From Stercorarius parasiticus (Eukaryota; Chordata; Aves; Charadriiformes; Stercorariidae): DNA of 64,000 bases. The first letter of the stretch is position 1; each line of letters starts with the position of its first letter. Location: positions 70,836-134,835 of the forward strand of contig VWZL01000716.1 of assembly GCA_013396915.1 (NCBI GenBank). The letters are read 5' to 3'. A model generated the notes under the pieces. The model saw only the letters and a list, made by a program, of their open reading frames with translations. It was not told the origin of the DNA and did not search any database. The position numbers and the translations under genes were made by a program. Positions 24,101 to 37,959 of the stretch are shown in pieces.

Positions 24101-27100
24101 TCTGCCCCTTGTAAGCTTAAGAAGCCCCCAGCACATGTTTCCCCTTACATGTTTTCCGCTCTCCAGCCAAAGCAGGACTGTAGTAAATATCCAGCAGATA
24201 AAGCTGAAATCCAGTTAGAGCATCTCAGACATTATTTTTCCCAGCAGTGGAAAATTAATAACGGCGGCCCCATCGACTCCAGCTGGCTCGTCCCCAACAC
24301 TGGAGCTACGGTCTTCAGCAGCTAAACGACTGATCTTTCCAGGCAGCTTAAAACAAAGTAATGAAAGACAAAGAATTTGGAGCAAATTTTCTCAACCTTT
24401 CATAGATAAGGGGCAGAGAATCCCTTTTCTGCTTCTTAGCCCTTTTCCTGCAAAAAGCTGGAGCAAAATTATTTCAAGGGGTTTGGCAGACACTGCCGTG
24501 CTTTGAAGCTTTCTCAACACTGGAAAAACACATTTTCAGACCTGCTTTCATTGCACTATGTAACTTGTGCACAGAAACAAACCTCCCCCTCCCACGCTAT
24601 ACAAAGTTGGGAGGTGACGAATTGCCTTAGCTTCACCAGCGTTGAAGACGGCTTGTTTCAGCCAGCCTGTTTCTCAGTCTCTGCCACCCAAATCTTCCCA
24701 GGAGCTGGTGTGCCAGCCAATGCTGGCATGATGGCCAATGCTGGCCAACTGCCCACCTCTGCTACCCTGGCTGCACCACCAGGCACGCAAGGAAAACACA
24801 CGATCTTCAAGACTCTGTGTTATAAGAAACGTGACTAAGGCTCCAGGCCTCAGCTGTGGCAGAGGTTTTTGAATTGCAAACATAGATACGTTAATTAACT
24901 ACTACTTTTTTTTTTCCCCTGCAATAGATTTATTCATGCTCAGCAAAAAAGCTACTTCAATAAACAGCTGCTGATGGTGGGAGGCCAGCGAGGGAGCACC
25001 CCATGGGTGCTGGGCCGCTCCATCTCGTCTGTACGCAGGTACTAAAACCACAGTAATCTTCCTGCCAGAGGCTGCATGAGATAAGTGGGTAAGAAATCAA
25101 TTAAAAGCCCTCATTTTGAGGTGGGGGTAACCAGCCCCATCTCAGCACAATAGCCGGGTGCTTCCTCAGAAGTTCAGCATCTTGGTAGCACTTTTGGGCA
25201 CCACATCCCTGCCCTGCACTTGGCCCTCGCCCTGGCTCCCCGCAGCCGGGCTGTGCGGATGCAGGGGAGATGGTCCCTGCTCTGACAGCCTCCAGGAGAC
25301 ATCCTGCAAGACACGAGTCCTTCCCAGGGGAGTGAAGGAGGGCAAGCTCAAATCCTGCTATGTCAGGGCAGGGTTTGCCTCTCTGCCTTGGGGGCAACAC
25401 CTCAAGCCGAGTTTGCGTCAAGCATCCAGGACTGCTGTTCCCCCTCTCCACTCCGAGCCCTTCTCTTGCTACGGCTACGCCGTGATGTATCAAATCCACC
25501 ACCAGCTTGTTAAAAAAACGCATGACTTGTGGGAAGTTGAACTTCAGCTGGCTGACAAGCTGCCCAACTCTCCTGCACGCCTCCAAAAGTCAGGTTACCC
25601 CACTAGGGAAATCAATCATTCACTTGCCCCCATTAAATCCATTTCTCCATGTAATGCTATATAAACAAGCAGTATTTGCATGACAGCACATTATAAAAAG
25701 TTTCTCAAGACAAGCAAGCTGTTTCCAAGAGCTCTGCACACAGTGTCACAGCCAGCTAACGCCAGGGACACTGAATGCAGTAAAGTCTCTCTCCAGGGAA
25801 CAAGGTATCACTCAGCAGCTCCCAAAGGGCCAAGGAAAGAGAAATACTGAGATGAGCATTTTCTTATCAATGCAGCTCAGCAGGCTGAGCCTCTACGGCA
25901 ATCCCAGCTCCGTACAGATGTTCTCTCATACCCGTCCACATTGCAAAGCAGGAAGACTTGGCTATCACTAAAGCTAAAACATATGAAAAGCACATTAAGT
26001 GAGCTGCCCAAGGCCATGTGATGAGCCAGTGTCAAGGTGGGGTGTCAAGCCTGAGCTGTGAGGGGTGAGAAGGGCCCCCCCAACCCCTGGGCTCGCAGAC
26101 CCAGCTCTGCCCATTTGCCTTCCAGGCTCCCACTTGCAGCTCAGCACAGAACATATGGTGATTTGCACTGAGTAGCTCTTAATGGATGTTTTTCTTCTAT
26201 GAATCTGCCCAATAAAGCTTTCGAAACTACATGCAGTTTTAGCCCCAGAACATACTTTGTCCAGAAGTTGCACAGCTCGGTAGCATGGCCCGCTGCACAG
26301 GGAGTGAGAATTAGACCTGCCGAGACTGAATGCAGCCCGGGCTGCGCCACCGGCAGTGCTGCCCACCACAGCCGGCTCTTCCCATCCCCTACTGTCACTG
26401 CAGAGCCCTTAACCCAGCACTGGCAGAGCGGCAGCGTGGGGAGCAGATTGTCAGCTGGCAGGCTCATGCCCACTGTGGGCTTGTACGCTGCGATTTGCTC
26501 AATGCCCACTTCCCCACCGAGGAGGGAGAGGAGCAGAGAGGAACCCCAGCAGCAACCCAGCAGTTGAGGAGTAGGAGGCTGGTGAAGATGCAGTTCGTGC
26601 AGCTTACCTCTCCCAGGACACCAAAGCCCCTTCCCACCCCACTGTAACTCCAGCAGCTTCCGCAAACTCGCAGCAGGATGGAGCTGACCCGCAGCACACA
26701 CACTTCATCTAATCACACCTGTCCCTGAGGACACTGGAGGGGCGCAGCACGGGCTGAACACCTGCTAAATAGCAGCAACACGACACTTCATGTTCGGTGG
26801 CACCACATGTACACCTCTAGCCTTAAGCACTCATGCTGAAGATCAGATGGGGCAGGAGCATTTGCCATCAATGCTCAAAGTTGAAAGTTGCCTCAGAAAC
26901 TGTGCTCCAAGTCAAAACCCCATGGCCTTACATTACGTGAACCCAGGCTGCTGCTTTATATAAAGTTTTCATTGCAAAATCTGCCCTTGGGGGAGAAGAT
27001 TATGCAAGACTTAATTTGAACAGTAGGAATGACCCTGAAGTGTTTTCTTTAAAGGCCCTGATGTTTTTAGCTCTGACTACAAGAAGCCGCCAGGTTTCCA

Positions 27101-28640
27101 GTCCCCAGCAGAAGAAAATCAGCTTCTTGTGCTCACAAGGATGACAAGCAGCAGCTTTCTCCAAAAGGCGAGGAAGTTGCAGAAAAATCACAGCTTCTGC
27201 CATAATTGGGCTTCCCCACTTATGTCTGGTGCTTTTCAGGTAACTCCTGTGCTGCTCCCCCCGTGCAGGTACATTTTGTGTGCAGCCTGAAGATACTGAA
27301 CATGCTCCCAAAAGCTCTGCCAACTGTTGTAGAAAGGTGCTTTGGTTACAAGAGGACCTCCAGTTTCAGACCATGCGCTTACACATTGCTTTGGAATCTT
27401 CTGAAACATCACTAGAAAGCACCAAACCGGATGATCATGGGGCTAATAATTTAGAGAGAAAATAACAAGAGCATACCAACAGCAAGCACAGCAGTGGGGA
27501 CTGCTGAGGGCTTTGCTGTGCGAGGAGGATCTTGCCTGGTGGACCTGCAGAAGAGACGCTGGAAGCACAGCTGCACAGCCTCCACGCCAGATGCGACAGT
27601 GATGTTCCTGCAGCAGCGCCCATCCCCAGCAGAGTAAGATTCAATGGAAAAAGGACAAGGAAACGTGTGCCACCCTGAGTGACTCAGCCCTGACTCCTGC
27701 CTGCGGAAGGACCGTGGGCCAGGCAAGGACCCTCCAGCAAGGTCCCTGTGGGGCTCTCAGTGCCGCCTGGTCTTCCCCACGCTGACGGGCCCATCCCGTG
27801 ATGAGCTGACATCCCAGCTTTGCAGCCTGGTGCATCTCTCAGCCTCACTGCTCGGGTCCAGGTTGGCTTTAGAGTCTGTTCCTGCTCAGCGATAGCAGCA
27901 CTGTAACTCTCATCTTGTGATTTATACCCATCCACATGCAATACCCCGGCTTTGAACACTTCAGCTCCAGCTGGCGTCTGTTTGGCCCCTTGCAGGTTTG
28001 TGCCACGCTGTGACTGACAGCAATGCTTTCACTACTCGAGTGCTGGCTCTTTACCATTTGTTTACCCCACAGCTTTACCTCAACTTTGCATGCAGGTTTT
28101 ACACAGCCTCCACCTCAGTTTTCCCTGTTGTCTGAGTGGTTGTGGGTTTTTTTTAAAAAGAAAAACAAGATACATTTGGGATTGAAGCTGAAGGCAGGAT
28201 CCTGCAGCTCGAGTGTGCTCTCTCCTGGGTACTGTTTCTGCACTGGAATTGCTGAACTTGGCATGGAAATGGGAGAAACAGACACTGGAGCTGCTGGCCC
28301 ACAGACGTGGGAGAATCCTGCCCAAGCTGCCCCAAGCCATTCCTTGCTGCTCTGGGGCAGAGCGGTGTCGGCATGCCGGGTGCACCATGAGAGAGCAGGG
28401 GAAGAGGGACCTTTTCTGCAAAGCCGGGTTGAGACTGGGTTGAAAACAGATCTCTCCTTCAGCAAACCACGCTGAGCCAGCATGTGCACAGTGTCTGCAG
28501 GCAGCATAAAAGGCAAACTACTTGCTCGGAGACAGGGAAGGGTGACACAGAGCAACGGCCTAGGAACTCCACACCAAGCACAAACTCTATTCCCCCCCAC
28601 CCCGGGAGGGAATAGAGACCTGCTGAACCGCTCCCCCCGA
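12171..28640. other. Long non-coding stretch, probably the 5' intron of the kinase gene
   Basis: The minus-strand acceptor at 12172-12171 (tgttttag before the exon at 12170) shows that the transcript continues upstream. Between here and the CpG island at about 29 kb I find no coding exon, LTR, CR1 or structural RNA. Open frames up to about 310 codons (for example near 15.6-16.6 kb) are low-complexity, GC-driven and overlap frames on the other strand. Small features are a CCAAC-rich simple repeat near 23090-23118 and two closely spaced copies of GCCAATGCTGGC at 24716 and 24734. Regulatory elements or long non-coding RNAs cannot be excluded by eye. Confidence 0.5.
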
Positions 28641-28650
28641 AGCTGCTCCT

Positions 28651-28724
28651 CCTGGCCATCACCCTCAGGAGCAGCTCTCCCCCATCCCCTCCTGGCCATC
28701 ACTCTCAGGAGCAGCTCTCCCCCC
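28651..28724. repeat. 40-bp tandem duplication (almost two copies)
   Basis: The segment starting CCTGGCCATCAC at 28651 recurs exactly 40 bp later at 28691 with one mismatch over about 34 bases (ACC to ACT). It borders the CpG island on the gene-poor side. It is probably a short minisatellite seed; no coding or regulatory role is visible. Confidence 0.8.
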
Positions 28725-28961
28725 GCCGGGAGGCTTCAGGACACCGCGCAGAGCCGGCTCTCGGGACTGGAATCAGCTCGGTCTCCATCCCTGAAGGGGG
28801 GAGCAGGGCAGCCCCAAGGGGTTAATTAATGACGACATGTCACCTTGCAGCTCTCTCAAGCGCCCTATGAGCGGCAGGGTCTGGGTACCCGTCACGCCGG
28901 CACTGCCCGCTGCCACCCGCGGACAGTGGGGACGGCGGGCGGTGCCGCTGCCCAGGGCTCG

Positions 28962-29249
28962 NNNNNNNNNNNNNNNNNNNNNNNNNNNNNNNNNNNNNNN
29001 NNNNNNNNNNNNNNNNNNNNNNNNNNNNNNNNNNNNNNNNNNNNNNNNNNNNNNNNNNNNNNNNNNNNNNNNNNNNNNNNNNNNNNNNNNNNNNNNNNNN
29101 NNNNNNNNNNNNNNNNNNNNNNNNNNNNNNNNNNNNNNNNNNNNNNNNNNNNNNNNNNNNNNNNNNNNNNNNNNNNNNNNNNNNNNNNNNNNNNNNNNNN
29201 NNNNNNNNNNNNNNNNNNNNNNNNNNNNNNNNNNNNNNNNNNNNNNNNN
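28962..29249. other. Assembly gap (288 N) with identical 20-mers on both edges
   Basis: A run of N fills these positions. The 20 bases before the gap (28942-28961, beginning GTGCCGCTGCC) are identical to the 20 bases after it (29250-29269). Another single N stands at 29421. Open frames drawn across the gap are not real. Confidence 0.97.
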
Positions 29250-29405
29250 GTGCCGCTGCCCAGGGCTCGGCTCCCGGAGGCAGAGGGCGCTCGGGGAGAG
29301 GGGCGGGGGTGCTCCGTGTCCCGCCCGCTCCGGAGCTTCCCGGCGGGGACACGGCGCGGGACAGCCCGGGCCGCGGCTCGGCGCCCCCCGCCCGCCCCGA
29401 CTCAC

Positions 29406-29545
29406 CCGCTCCGGATGGGCNCCCCACGGAGGGGCCGCGGCGGGCTGGCTCAGACCCCGCCCGGGCCGTGCCTCAGCACGCCGGAGCCAGGGCTGCCCGG
29501 AGCGGACGGTCCCGCCAGGACACCGCTGTGAGACCCCAGACATGA
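29406..29545 (-). other. Candidate non-coding first exon of the kinase gene
   Basis: The minus strand shows a consensus donor, gtgagt, directly after position 29406 inside the CpG island, and the first coding exon of the kinase begins with an acceptor at 12170 and 11 untranslated bases before its ATG. Joining the two gives a plausible spliced 5' UTR. The upstream end is arbitrary because no transcription start can be read from the sequence. Confidence 0.4.
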
Positions 29546-32500
29546 AATGGTGACAGGCCCTGGCGCTTCCCAGCGTTTTAATGAAGCCAGAAGAGCTGAT
29601 GCGACCCCAGCTTGAGGAGAGAAAGCACTTTCTATTCCCATCTCTGACGGTGGGCCAAGTCTCCTCACCTCTCCTCCAGCTCTGGCTCCTCTCCCAGCTG
29701 CTATCCCATCCCTTCACCCCGGGGCAGGGGTGCTCACTGAGGGCCAGCCGCACAGCACCCACCACCATGCGCTCCGCCTCCCCCCGCACCCACAGGGCAG
29801 GAGCAGGGCAACCTCCCTCACTTGTGTGACCAGCACCGCAGCGTTTCTCCACTGATAGAGATGCTGCTGCGACACGGGGTGAGGGTGCCCTGCAGATTAC
29901 AGTAACCCCATTATGAGAGCACCCAGGACTTATTTCAGATACTTGATGAGGACAAGACAAATAAAAATCTGTGTGATGCAGGAGCAGGAGCTGGCTGGGA
30001 CTCGAGGAACACAGCTGGTGACATCTGCACTGTACCAGTGACTGCTGTGCTGCAGAGCAGGACAGTGCTCCCTGGACAGCAGTGTGTGACTGAGGCAAGT
30101 GCTTAGCCCTCCGTCCCCTCCACAGCACTCCTGTCCCCACCAAACAGCAGGGGCTAGTGAGAGGCGCAGGCAAGAAGGGGCAGTGAAGCCCCTGCCCTCC
30201 TCTCTGGCCCCGCTGGCTCCTTGGGAATGCCTGACACTGCCAGGGTCAGAGGCACATGGGGCCAGGAGCAGTGATGCAGGCTACAGGGGAGATGCTTGGA
30301 ACAGCCACGCAGGCTCTCCTGGGTGAGGGTCCTTAAATCCTCTCTGCAGCGGCATTAACCAGCCAGGGTAGTTTCCTCCAACAAGAACAAGATCAGGTGG
30401 AGCAAAGGTGGCTGGTTGGATACAGCAGGGAACATCACTTCACGGGTGTCACAGACCCTCTTCCCCTGAAGCACCACAGACACCCTCTGTCAGAGCTGGC
30501 ACAGGGCACTGATGTGTGAAGAGCAGTATCTAGCTGCTACAGACCACAGGTTCTGCCCACATCTCGTCAAGGCCCCAGACATGGTGTCTTGAAGCCCCTT
30601 GTACTTCAACATGACAACCACCAGCAGGGGAAGCAACAGAAATCCCTCTCCGGGATGTCCAGGGGTCACATTCACCACATGAAAGGCAGGTTCTACAGAT
30701 CACAGCACAAGATGCACCTTCAAAGCCACCTTCTAGTACAGAAAGCCAGCACTTAGACATAACTAGCTGTTAAGGCTCTTAATGGCTTCTGGATACCTGA
30801 CTTGAAGAATATTTACTGCCCATTTACTGCTATCTTGTAAACATGGTTGCTAAGATGCAGCTGTACAATGAGAAACCATCTTCATAAGTGTCCTTCCACT
30901 GTAGCATGAGATCCAAGAGCAGCTGTTACTGCACTGAGATTTGGGGAGCAGCAACCTATAGAGCTGCCTGAGCCAGGGGTACTCACAAGTCAGGCTACAA
31001 CTTTGGGCTACAAACTCCTCCCTCAAATCGGTGACCATTTCAGACATTTTCCCTTTGACCAATACCACAAATGCAGTGGGAACATCGCACGCGTGGCATC
31101 AGGAACTTGTCAGTAGACTGGCACCCCAGGGCTGTTGGTCAGGCTGTGCCATGGGTACCCACAGCTCCATGACTCCATTTTCTTTAGGGGAAACAGGAAA
31201 AGGGATTCACAGGGACTGGAATCAACTCCATTCACAGGGCAGATGTGTCAGCAATCTCAGCAAATCCAACAGGTCAGCCAGGCAAGCCTATTTGCGGGAT
31301 GAAGATCCCATGACCAAAGCTCATGTTCGGATGCGGATGCATCCCCAGTTACTTTGGTGCTCGGTGCCAGGCACGTCTTCCCCTGCTGCTGGGCAGTCTC
31401 CCCTTCAGGTGCAGCCATCTGTCCTGCCTTCCCTGCCCTCCCTCCTGCCTGCTCCTTCTGCAACGTCCATCAATAGCAACATATCCAGTGCTCAGGTAAG
31501 AGGGGAACCCCGGCTCCTTTCTCCCCTTTTGCTTTTCCCAGCAGAGACACCCCTTCACAGCCTGCGTACCTGCATGATGCACCTGGCCAAGCTCGTGACC
31601 AGCTACGCTCCACAAAGCGCCCTGCTACGCCATCCTGCCTCAGCTGTGAGCACAGATTATTTTCCCTGCAACGAGCAGCAGCAGAGCAGCCCCAGCAGCA
31701 GCTGTCTGCTCTTACAGCCAGCAGGGAAGCTGCGAGCTATCAAGCGACCATCAGCACGTGTCAAAGACAGAGGTGCTGTCTCAGTGCTCAGGCCCAATCC
31801 AGCTGAACATCACACAAGCAGCACCATCAACACCAGCCGATGGCTCAGTGGCCCCAGTGTCCACATCATTAAGGCAAATGAACACCAGGCGGACAACCCA
31901 CCAGGAACAGCACCATCAAGCAGACACTGCCAGCAACAAACTTCACAGTGTGGATGGCTGAGAAGTCCCTGCATTACTCTGCAGAAAACCACAGGAGCCA
32001 GGCGTTAAGTGCCACTTTTGTTTCCTCGTGCAAGGTTTTCCTTCTTTTGTCCAGGTGCTTTTCTCCCCTGGCAAGATCTTAAACAACACCACCATCTCTC
32101 CCAGCCTCCTTGGTGCCCCCAGCTCCTCCCAGGCCAGTATGCCCACGGCCCAGCAGGGGCTCCGGCATGTCTGCAGCAGCACCATCAGGCAGCAGCTCTG
32201 CTCTAATGGAGGCTTGCAACCCTTCCTCCACCCCTGCTTTCAATCAGTTTAGGATTATCAAGGACTCTGGGTTCTTTTCTGTGTGCTTGCTGTCACTGAA
32301 TTAGATGAAGGTCAAAGGATGTCCCTGCAGGAGCTGAGCAGACAGTTAAGCCTCTCATATGAAGTTCAGCCCAGGATGCCAAGTGCTTCTGAGCATTTCC
32401 AAGGCAGCCAGCAGCCATACCACCTCATCAGGAACTTGTGGGGTGACAGCTGCCTGTCCCAAACACTGGAGGTCTCTGCAGGTAGATGGTGAAAGATCAT

Positions 32501-35500
32501 TGATAGAACCACAGGTGTGACAGCCACAGCCAGGATTTGCTCCCAAGAAGAGCTTCTGGCAGGTGCAAAAGAGCCTAGCAGAAAAGGTCCAGCATATGGA
32601 GAATCCCTCTGCTGAGGATGGATGGGGGACCAGCTGGGCCTGCAGAACAGGGCAACAAAGAGAGGAACACAAAGAGACTTGAGATGGGTCTAAGCACTTG
32701 CCTTTTTCAGACCCAAACTCATGGAATGGCCATGTCCTCCAAAGCACAGCCTGACATCACTCTGTAGGTCATTCAATGCAGTGCAAGATACTTGTTCCCT
32801 TTGTGCTCCTTGGGAGCTATCTTCTAGAAAAGACTTGTGCAATCACACTGCCTCCACTTCTTTGTCCTGCCTTGGACAATTTTGGGGCTCACTTGTCATT
32901 TCATCCCTGTTTGACAGAAGGCTCAAGACCTCAGAGGTGCTTGGTTTTGTGAAAACAGGCAGCACATGGGGAAGTGAGACCCTGCGCTCCCAGTGCAGGA
33001 GATGCTGCAGCCTTTTGCAGACATCTGAGAATGCACACCCCAGAGCAACGGCCTCAAGGTCCAGCAGCAGGAGAGTCTCTGGTAGGAGCTTGCACCTTCT
33101 TAGACACCAAGACCAGCATAGCAGCATACCCAACTGGAAGAAACCCTTGAAGAGTGCCCCTAGTCAGCACAGGGACTGCCCATGTCTGCCAAAATACCTG
33201 CTGAAGCTCCTTTTGCCAACATGGGACAATCAGGAGATTGCTGACACTGAATAGAGCACCACAGAATTGGGTCCTAACAGAAGAGGGAAGATTATAGCTT
33301 GAGAAACTGTGTACACAAACCCTTCTCATGTCCCCAGAGGGGGAAAAATCTGGTTGATGTGTCGCCCCACAGGCACTGTGCCTTACTTTGGTCCTTTAAA
33401 CAAGGCTGAGGTTGCTGCTGAGTCCCATCCCACAGCAATGCCTGCCCCTCCCACCGGCCTGCCACACAGCTGTGCTGGCCATGCGCACCCCTCAGCAGCT
33501 GCTCCAGGACCTCATCCTTGAACATCCTTGAGGACTGATAACATCCCTGCGTGCTAGTCTGAGCAGGGCAGACACATTGTCCCTTGGCACGTTCCCAAAC
33601 CATAGGATCTGCTGCACCCTGTGCAGAAAGGGCAAAATCTGGACTCCGGCAGGAGCGGCATCTGCAGGGAGACCCCCAGCCCCACCTCTCCTGCCTGCAA
33701 ACCGTGATGCTCACTGACTGCTCTGCACTACGAGCTGCCCATGGCAGGGACGGCCCCTCCGTCACCACCAGCCCACTCTCTCCTGCCCACAGACAAGTCC
33801 CCATTTTCTGCCTTAGGAAAATCACTGTTAGCTTTTGGCATCCCTGAACATCACTCAGGAGCGGACTGTGCCCTCCTGCAAGACACAACAGCCAAGTGGC
33901 ACTGAATCTGTCACACACTGCCCAACCATGCCCCACTGGATTTGGAGTCATCACTTACAGAGTAAATTCGGAGCAATGAACACCCTCCAGAAGTGCACAG
34001 ACTGCCCAAGTTGAGAAAAGACAATGATGAAAGTGCAATTTGTGGAGGCAAGAGCCCCTCACCAGCACTCTCACCGACACCTTCCCCAGGCTGCACAGCA
34101 GCCGGGTGGTTCCTCTAGTTCATGCCCACTCCTGCCTGCAGTGTGGAGCTGCGGGTCCCGGCAGCAGCCTGCCACCAAGTGCCACTCCAGCCAGCAGAGG
34201 TGGCCGGCGGAGGCTCCTCATCCCTGGCCAGGCTCTGCCAGGCCCAGCCCCCAGCTCTCCGGCAGCCACGTCACTCCTCAGCTAACCGCCTCCTGAAGGT
34301 CACGGTCCCACTAAACCTGACCTCCTGAAGCATCTTATCAGGAGGCTGGTGCTGTAAGGCCACTTTGCACAGTGCACGCACGTTCTGCTTTGGCAAGCCT
34401 GCAGATGGATTGATGTTTGCCCTTGGTCACCCGGCTGGCACAAACCGCATGCTGCCTCCTGCGTCACACCGCGCCACCCCCAGCTCCCCGCACTCCTCGG
34501 GGACATGGTTTCTTTGTACCTCCAAGTGCTGCTGTGCTGAGCTCTGGCTCAAAGCAGCAGCTAGCACGGCCCTGGGGAACATCCACCCAGTGGATACAGG
34601 GATAGGAGCAGCAAAAGACAAGGTGAAACCTTTCCTCTGACAACCACCAGGCCAAAAAAGATTAGGGCAAGCACAACCTCTGCAGGGAGGCCTTCTCCCA
34701 GACAGACACTGCAGCCTTCCACATCACATCCTCTGTGAGGCAAGACCTGCCCCACAGCATTTTCCTGGGCTATGCCATTTCTGCAAGCCAGAAGAAATCC
34801 AACTGCTGCTCAAGGGCATGGCCACACCTTCCCCCTGCCCTCCACTCTCTGCTGGTATCAGCCTCTGCATCAATGGTCCTGTAAGCCAGACCTGAAGACC
34901 AATCCCTCAGAGAATTAATTCAACAGGAGGAAAGGAAATGTATTTTTCAGCTGCTTAGCTTCCTGGTCCTGCCCTTTACCCAACAGCACAAACCCGTGCC
35001 CGGAAGGGACCACAATGAGCATCATGACGGTGCCCCCTTCTAGCTCTGACCTGGGCACACCCAAGACCAAATGGCCAGGTAACCTTGGCTTTGCTGCAAT
35101 TACAAGGCCAGCTTCCCACCGCCACTGCCTTTTTGACCTCTGCAATACACAGGCCAACCTCCAATGCTCATATTTTTGAAACCTTGACCACCTTCTTCTA
35201 TATTTTCCTCCATTTGCTCCACACGCTGAAGCATAGGGACCTCTTCCAAAATAAAGCTGCATTTTTTTGTCCCAGGGGAGGCTTCCAGGCTGTCAGCTAA
35301 AAGCAAGGGAGAGGAGGCAGCACGCAATACACTGTATCATCTCTCAGGAAGACTGCTCCAAGTCTTGATGCTGTTCCACGCTGTCACAGCAAACAGCCAG
35401 AGGAGCACAGGGAAGGGGAGGCAGGCAGCGCTGCCGGGAACCACCGCAGCAGGCAGAGGACTCAATGACGCTGCACTCTCATCTGGCCATCGCTCAGGAA

Positions 35501-37950
35501 CTACGCGGGTGACCACCGACAGCCCTCAGTCTCAGCCATGGCTCACCAGGGAGCTGAGTTTCCACCCATGGAGCCAAATCCCGTCAGTGCCCCACAGACC
35601 CCCCCGAGCTGAGCAGTGACGCAGGCCTACTGGGGACGCCTTTCAGGGTGTAATAGGTATTGCTTGATCTCAAAGGTGCTCTAGGATTTTTTGTAAACAA
35701 AGATATATAGAACCTACTTCCTCCAAAGAGGGAAACTGAAGTTACACGATTACTATGTGCAAGGCTGTTTATAATTGACTATATGCAGACAGAAGGAGGA
35801 TTTACATAATTTTAAATTAATAGACAAAAATGTAAATGCAGCCATCTATAAATACAGGACTGCACTGTTTGGGTCCAGAGGTCACGCCAACCACTCCCTG
35901 CTCTTTTATCCCATCACGGCCAAGGATTCAACCAAGGATCAGAAGGAGCTTGTCCAGCTGGAGCTGCCCAGGGCTGACAGTCTCAAAGTACCACCAGAGA
36001 GGGACTTGCCTTTTCAGTTTACTGTCTTCGTATGAGTTTAATATTATTGACAGGGGAGCGACAAAACCAGACTTTCTTTCTCTTTTCAGATCTTGGAAAG
36101 CTTTGGCTCTTTGTCCCATCCATCAGCAAGTATTCTCATTTACGAAGATATTAAGAGCCTTTTTAAAGGCATTATTTTCTTAGGATTGGTTTACACAAAA
36201 GGCTTTGGTGAAAAAACCCTTTTCCTCACCCCAGGATGAAGGTCTTTGCCCATGTCACCTCATGGATTTCCCTAACCTTTTCATAAAGCTTAGCAATGAG
36301 TACAAATCCTTTCTTCTTACCTGAAAGCCCTGGATTACACCCCTCACAGCCATTACTCGTAGCCTAACTCTGCAAAGCTCTTTGGGACAGAATTTAGATA
36401 AGCAGTAGTCTAAAAATAAGATCTTAATCCTGCTGCGTGCAGGATAGCCTGATTGCTGAACTCCTACAGGACCCGCTCCAAGGACCAGTTCCAGCCTTTC
36501 CTCTTCACTGCAAAAGCAAACAAGTTCCTGCCAATGTGTTTTGTTTCCCTTGTATCAGTTCACATTTTAAACTAACACATCTGAAGACTATCCAGTGGTT
36601 TAGGAAGCAAAAGAGCTTCTTATGTCACAGCCTTCTCCTCTCTGGGGAGGTGGAAAGTTGCTTGAGCCTCATCCTTTGGAGAAATAAACCTGCTCAGGAG
36701 TATCAAGCCAAAACAGTCTTAAAAACAAGACTCCCTCAAAAATCAGGGATTTCAAAGTCTTAATTAGAATGATACTTTAATGAAAGCACAAACTTGGGAG
36801 TGCAGGAAATTAATTAAAAAATAAAGTAATTGAAATACTGCTCAGAACTCCTCCGAGTATATTTTTATTCTATTAAATTCATAAAGAAAGCATAACACTG
36901 TTTAAGTCCTAATGTATGAAAAAAAACAAGTTTTCAATCAAGTGACCAATCTATCAGGGATAAATCTTATGCAAGTTTCAGACAAGAAGCCGGCAGGATC
37001 TCTGTACCTCCTCAGGTGGGAACCCAAGTACAAAATCAGCCCGAGAAAAGCGCCGGCCAGAGCATCCTCGGAGCCTGGTGCTGTTCTCTCATCACGCCAG
37101 GACAGGCTAGACATGATTTCCACCTGCTTCTGTTACCTTGTACCGCCTGAACCGGACCGATCTCCCGCGCTGTGGTTGCCACCGTGTGGTTGCAGATGGT
37201 AACAGCAGACCAGAGAATTCTGCTTCTGCAGCTTCCCACGTATGACCGCATCCTTTAAATCTTCTTCCTATAACGGCTCCTTTGCTCTTCTGTAAGCTAA
37301 ACCCCTTACTTTATAAAATATAAACTTCTATGACATTCACAGACATCTTGTAAAGTCTCTGCAACATTTTGAATAAGCTGACAATGTACTGACCCTTTAG
37401 GGTAAAACCAGGTCTTTTTTTGCATGTTTATACAGCACTTGGCATAACAAGATCAAGCTAGATCATAGGCACTGCCCAGTTTACTTACAGCCATACTAGC
37501 CAGTTCAGCCCTGCCTAGTTTGCAACACAACTTTCTCCATTCCCCTTTTCCTTCAGGGCCCCATGCCCTTTGGAGCATCTGCTGCAGCCTCCCTCTGAAA
37601 CCAAAAACCTAGAGGAAATCACCCATTAAACGACTTCACACAGCTCCTTACTTGCTCTCAGAGTAGCGTAAGCTCCCTCTCTCCCCAGTATGCCCAACCA
37701 CTGGGTCACCAGTCCATGACCACCACGGGGACACACTCCGCTCTTGTCACACACTTATACCCTCATGCAGAAAGGGAGGGGCATTCTCCAGGCCTCCTCT
37801 CCTCTGCTGCTCCCTCACCCAACACTCCTCAGCCGAGAGGTGGATCTTCCCGCACCTCCCCGGGTGCTAAGCCACCATGGCCCCCACGTGCTGCCTGGGC
37901 TGGGCTTTCCCTCCTCCCCAGCTCTTCCTTCTCATGCAAACACATCATGG
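29546..37950. other. Intergenic region between the kinase and DPP7 promoters
   Basis: About 8.4 kb in which I recognise no coding exon, RNA gene or transposable element. A frame of about 325 codons near 31.0-32.0 kb is made of low-complexity, Ser/Pro/Gln-rich sequence, lacks any domain and has competing frames on the other strand, so I treat it as chance. The region separates two promoters that point away from each other. Confidence 0.5.
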
Positions 37951-37959
37951 AGGGGACCG

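Larger units (their letters stand above)
28860..29545. promoter_or_regulatory. CpG island, candidate promoter of the kinase gene
   Basis: The sequence around the gap is very GC-rich and dense in CG dinucleotides, unlike the 15 kb on either side. On the minus strand a strong donor (AGCGG then gtgagt) ends a possible exon at 29406. This fits a non-coding first exon transcribed towards the kinase coding exons, which need an upstream 5' exon. No TATA box is seen, as is usual for such promoters. The island could instead serve an unrecognised plus-strand transcript. About 288 bases of it are missing. Confidence 0.55.

Noticed and set aside
24716..24745. Two copies of GCCAATGCTGGC as a regulatory pair
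   Set aside because: Short, partly palindromic and isolated; no promoter context, so probably a small local duplication.
28773..30173. 466-codon minus-strand open frame and overlapping plus-strand frames across 28.8-29.6 kb
   Set aside because: They run through 288 N and a GC-rich CpG island with open frames on both strands; no domain or family resemblance.
31031..32008. 325-codon plus-strand open frame
   Set aside because: Low-complexity Ser/Pro/Gln-rich translation, no domain, competing antisense frames and no splice or promoter context.
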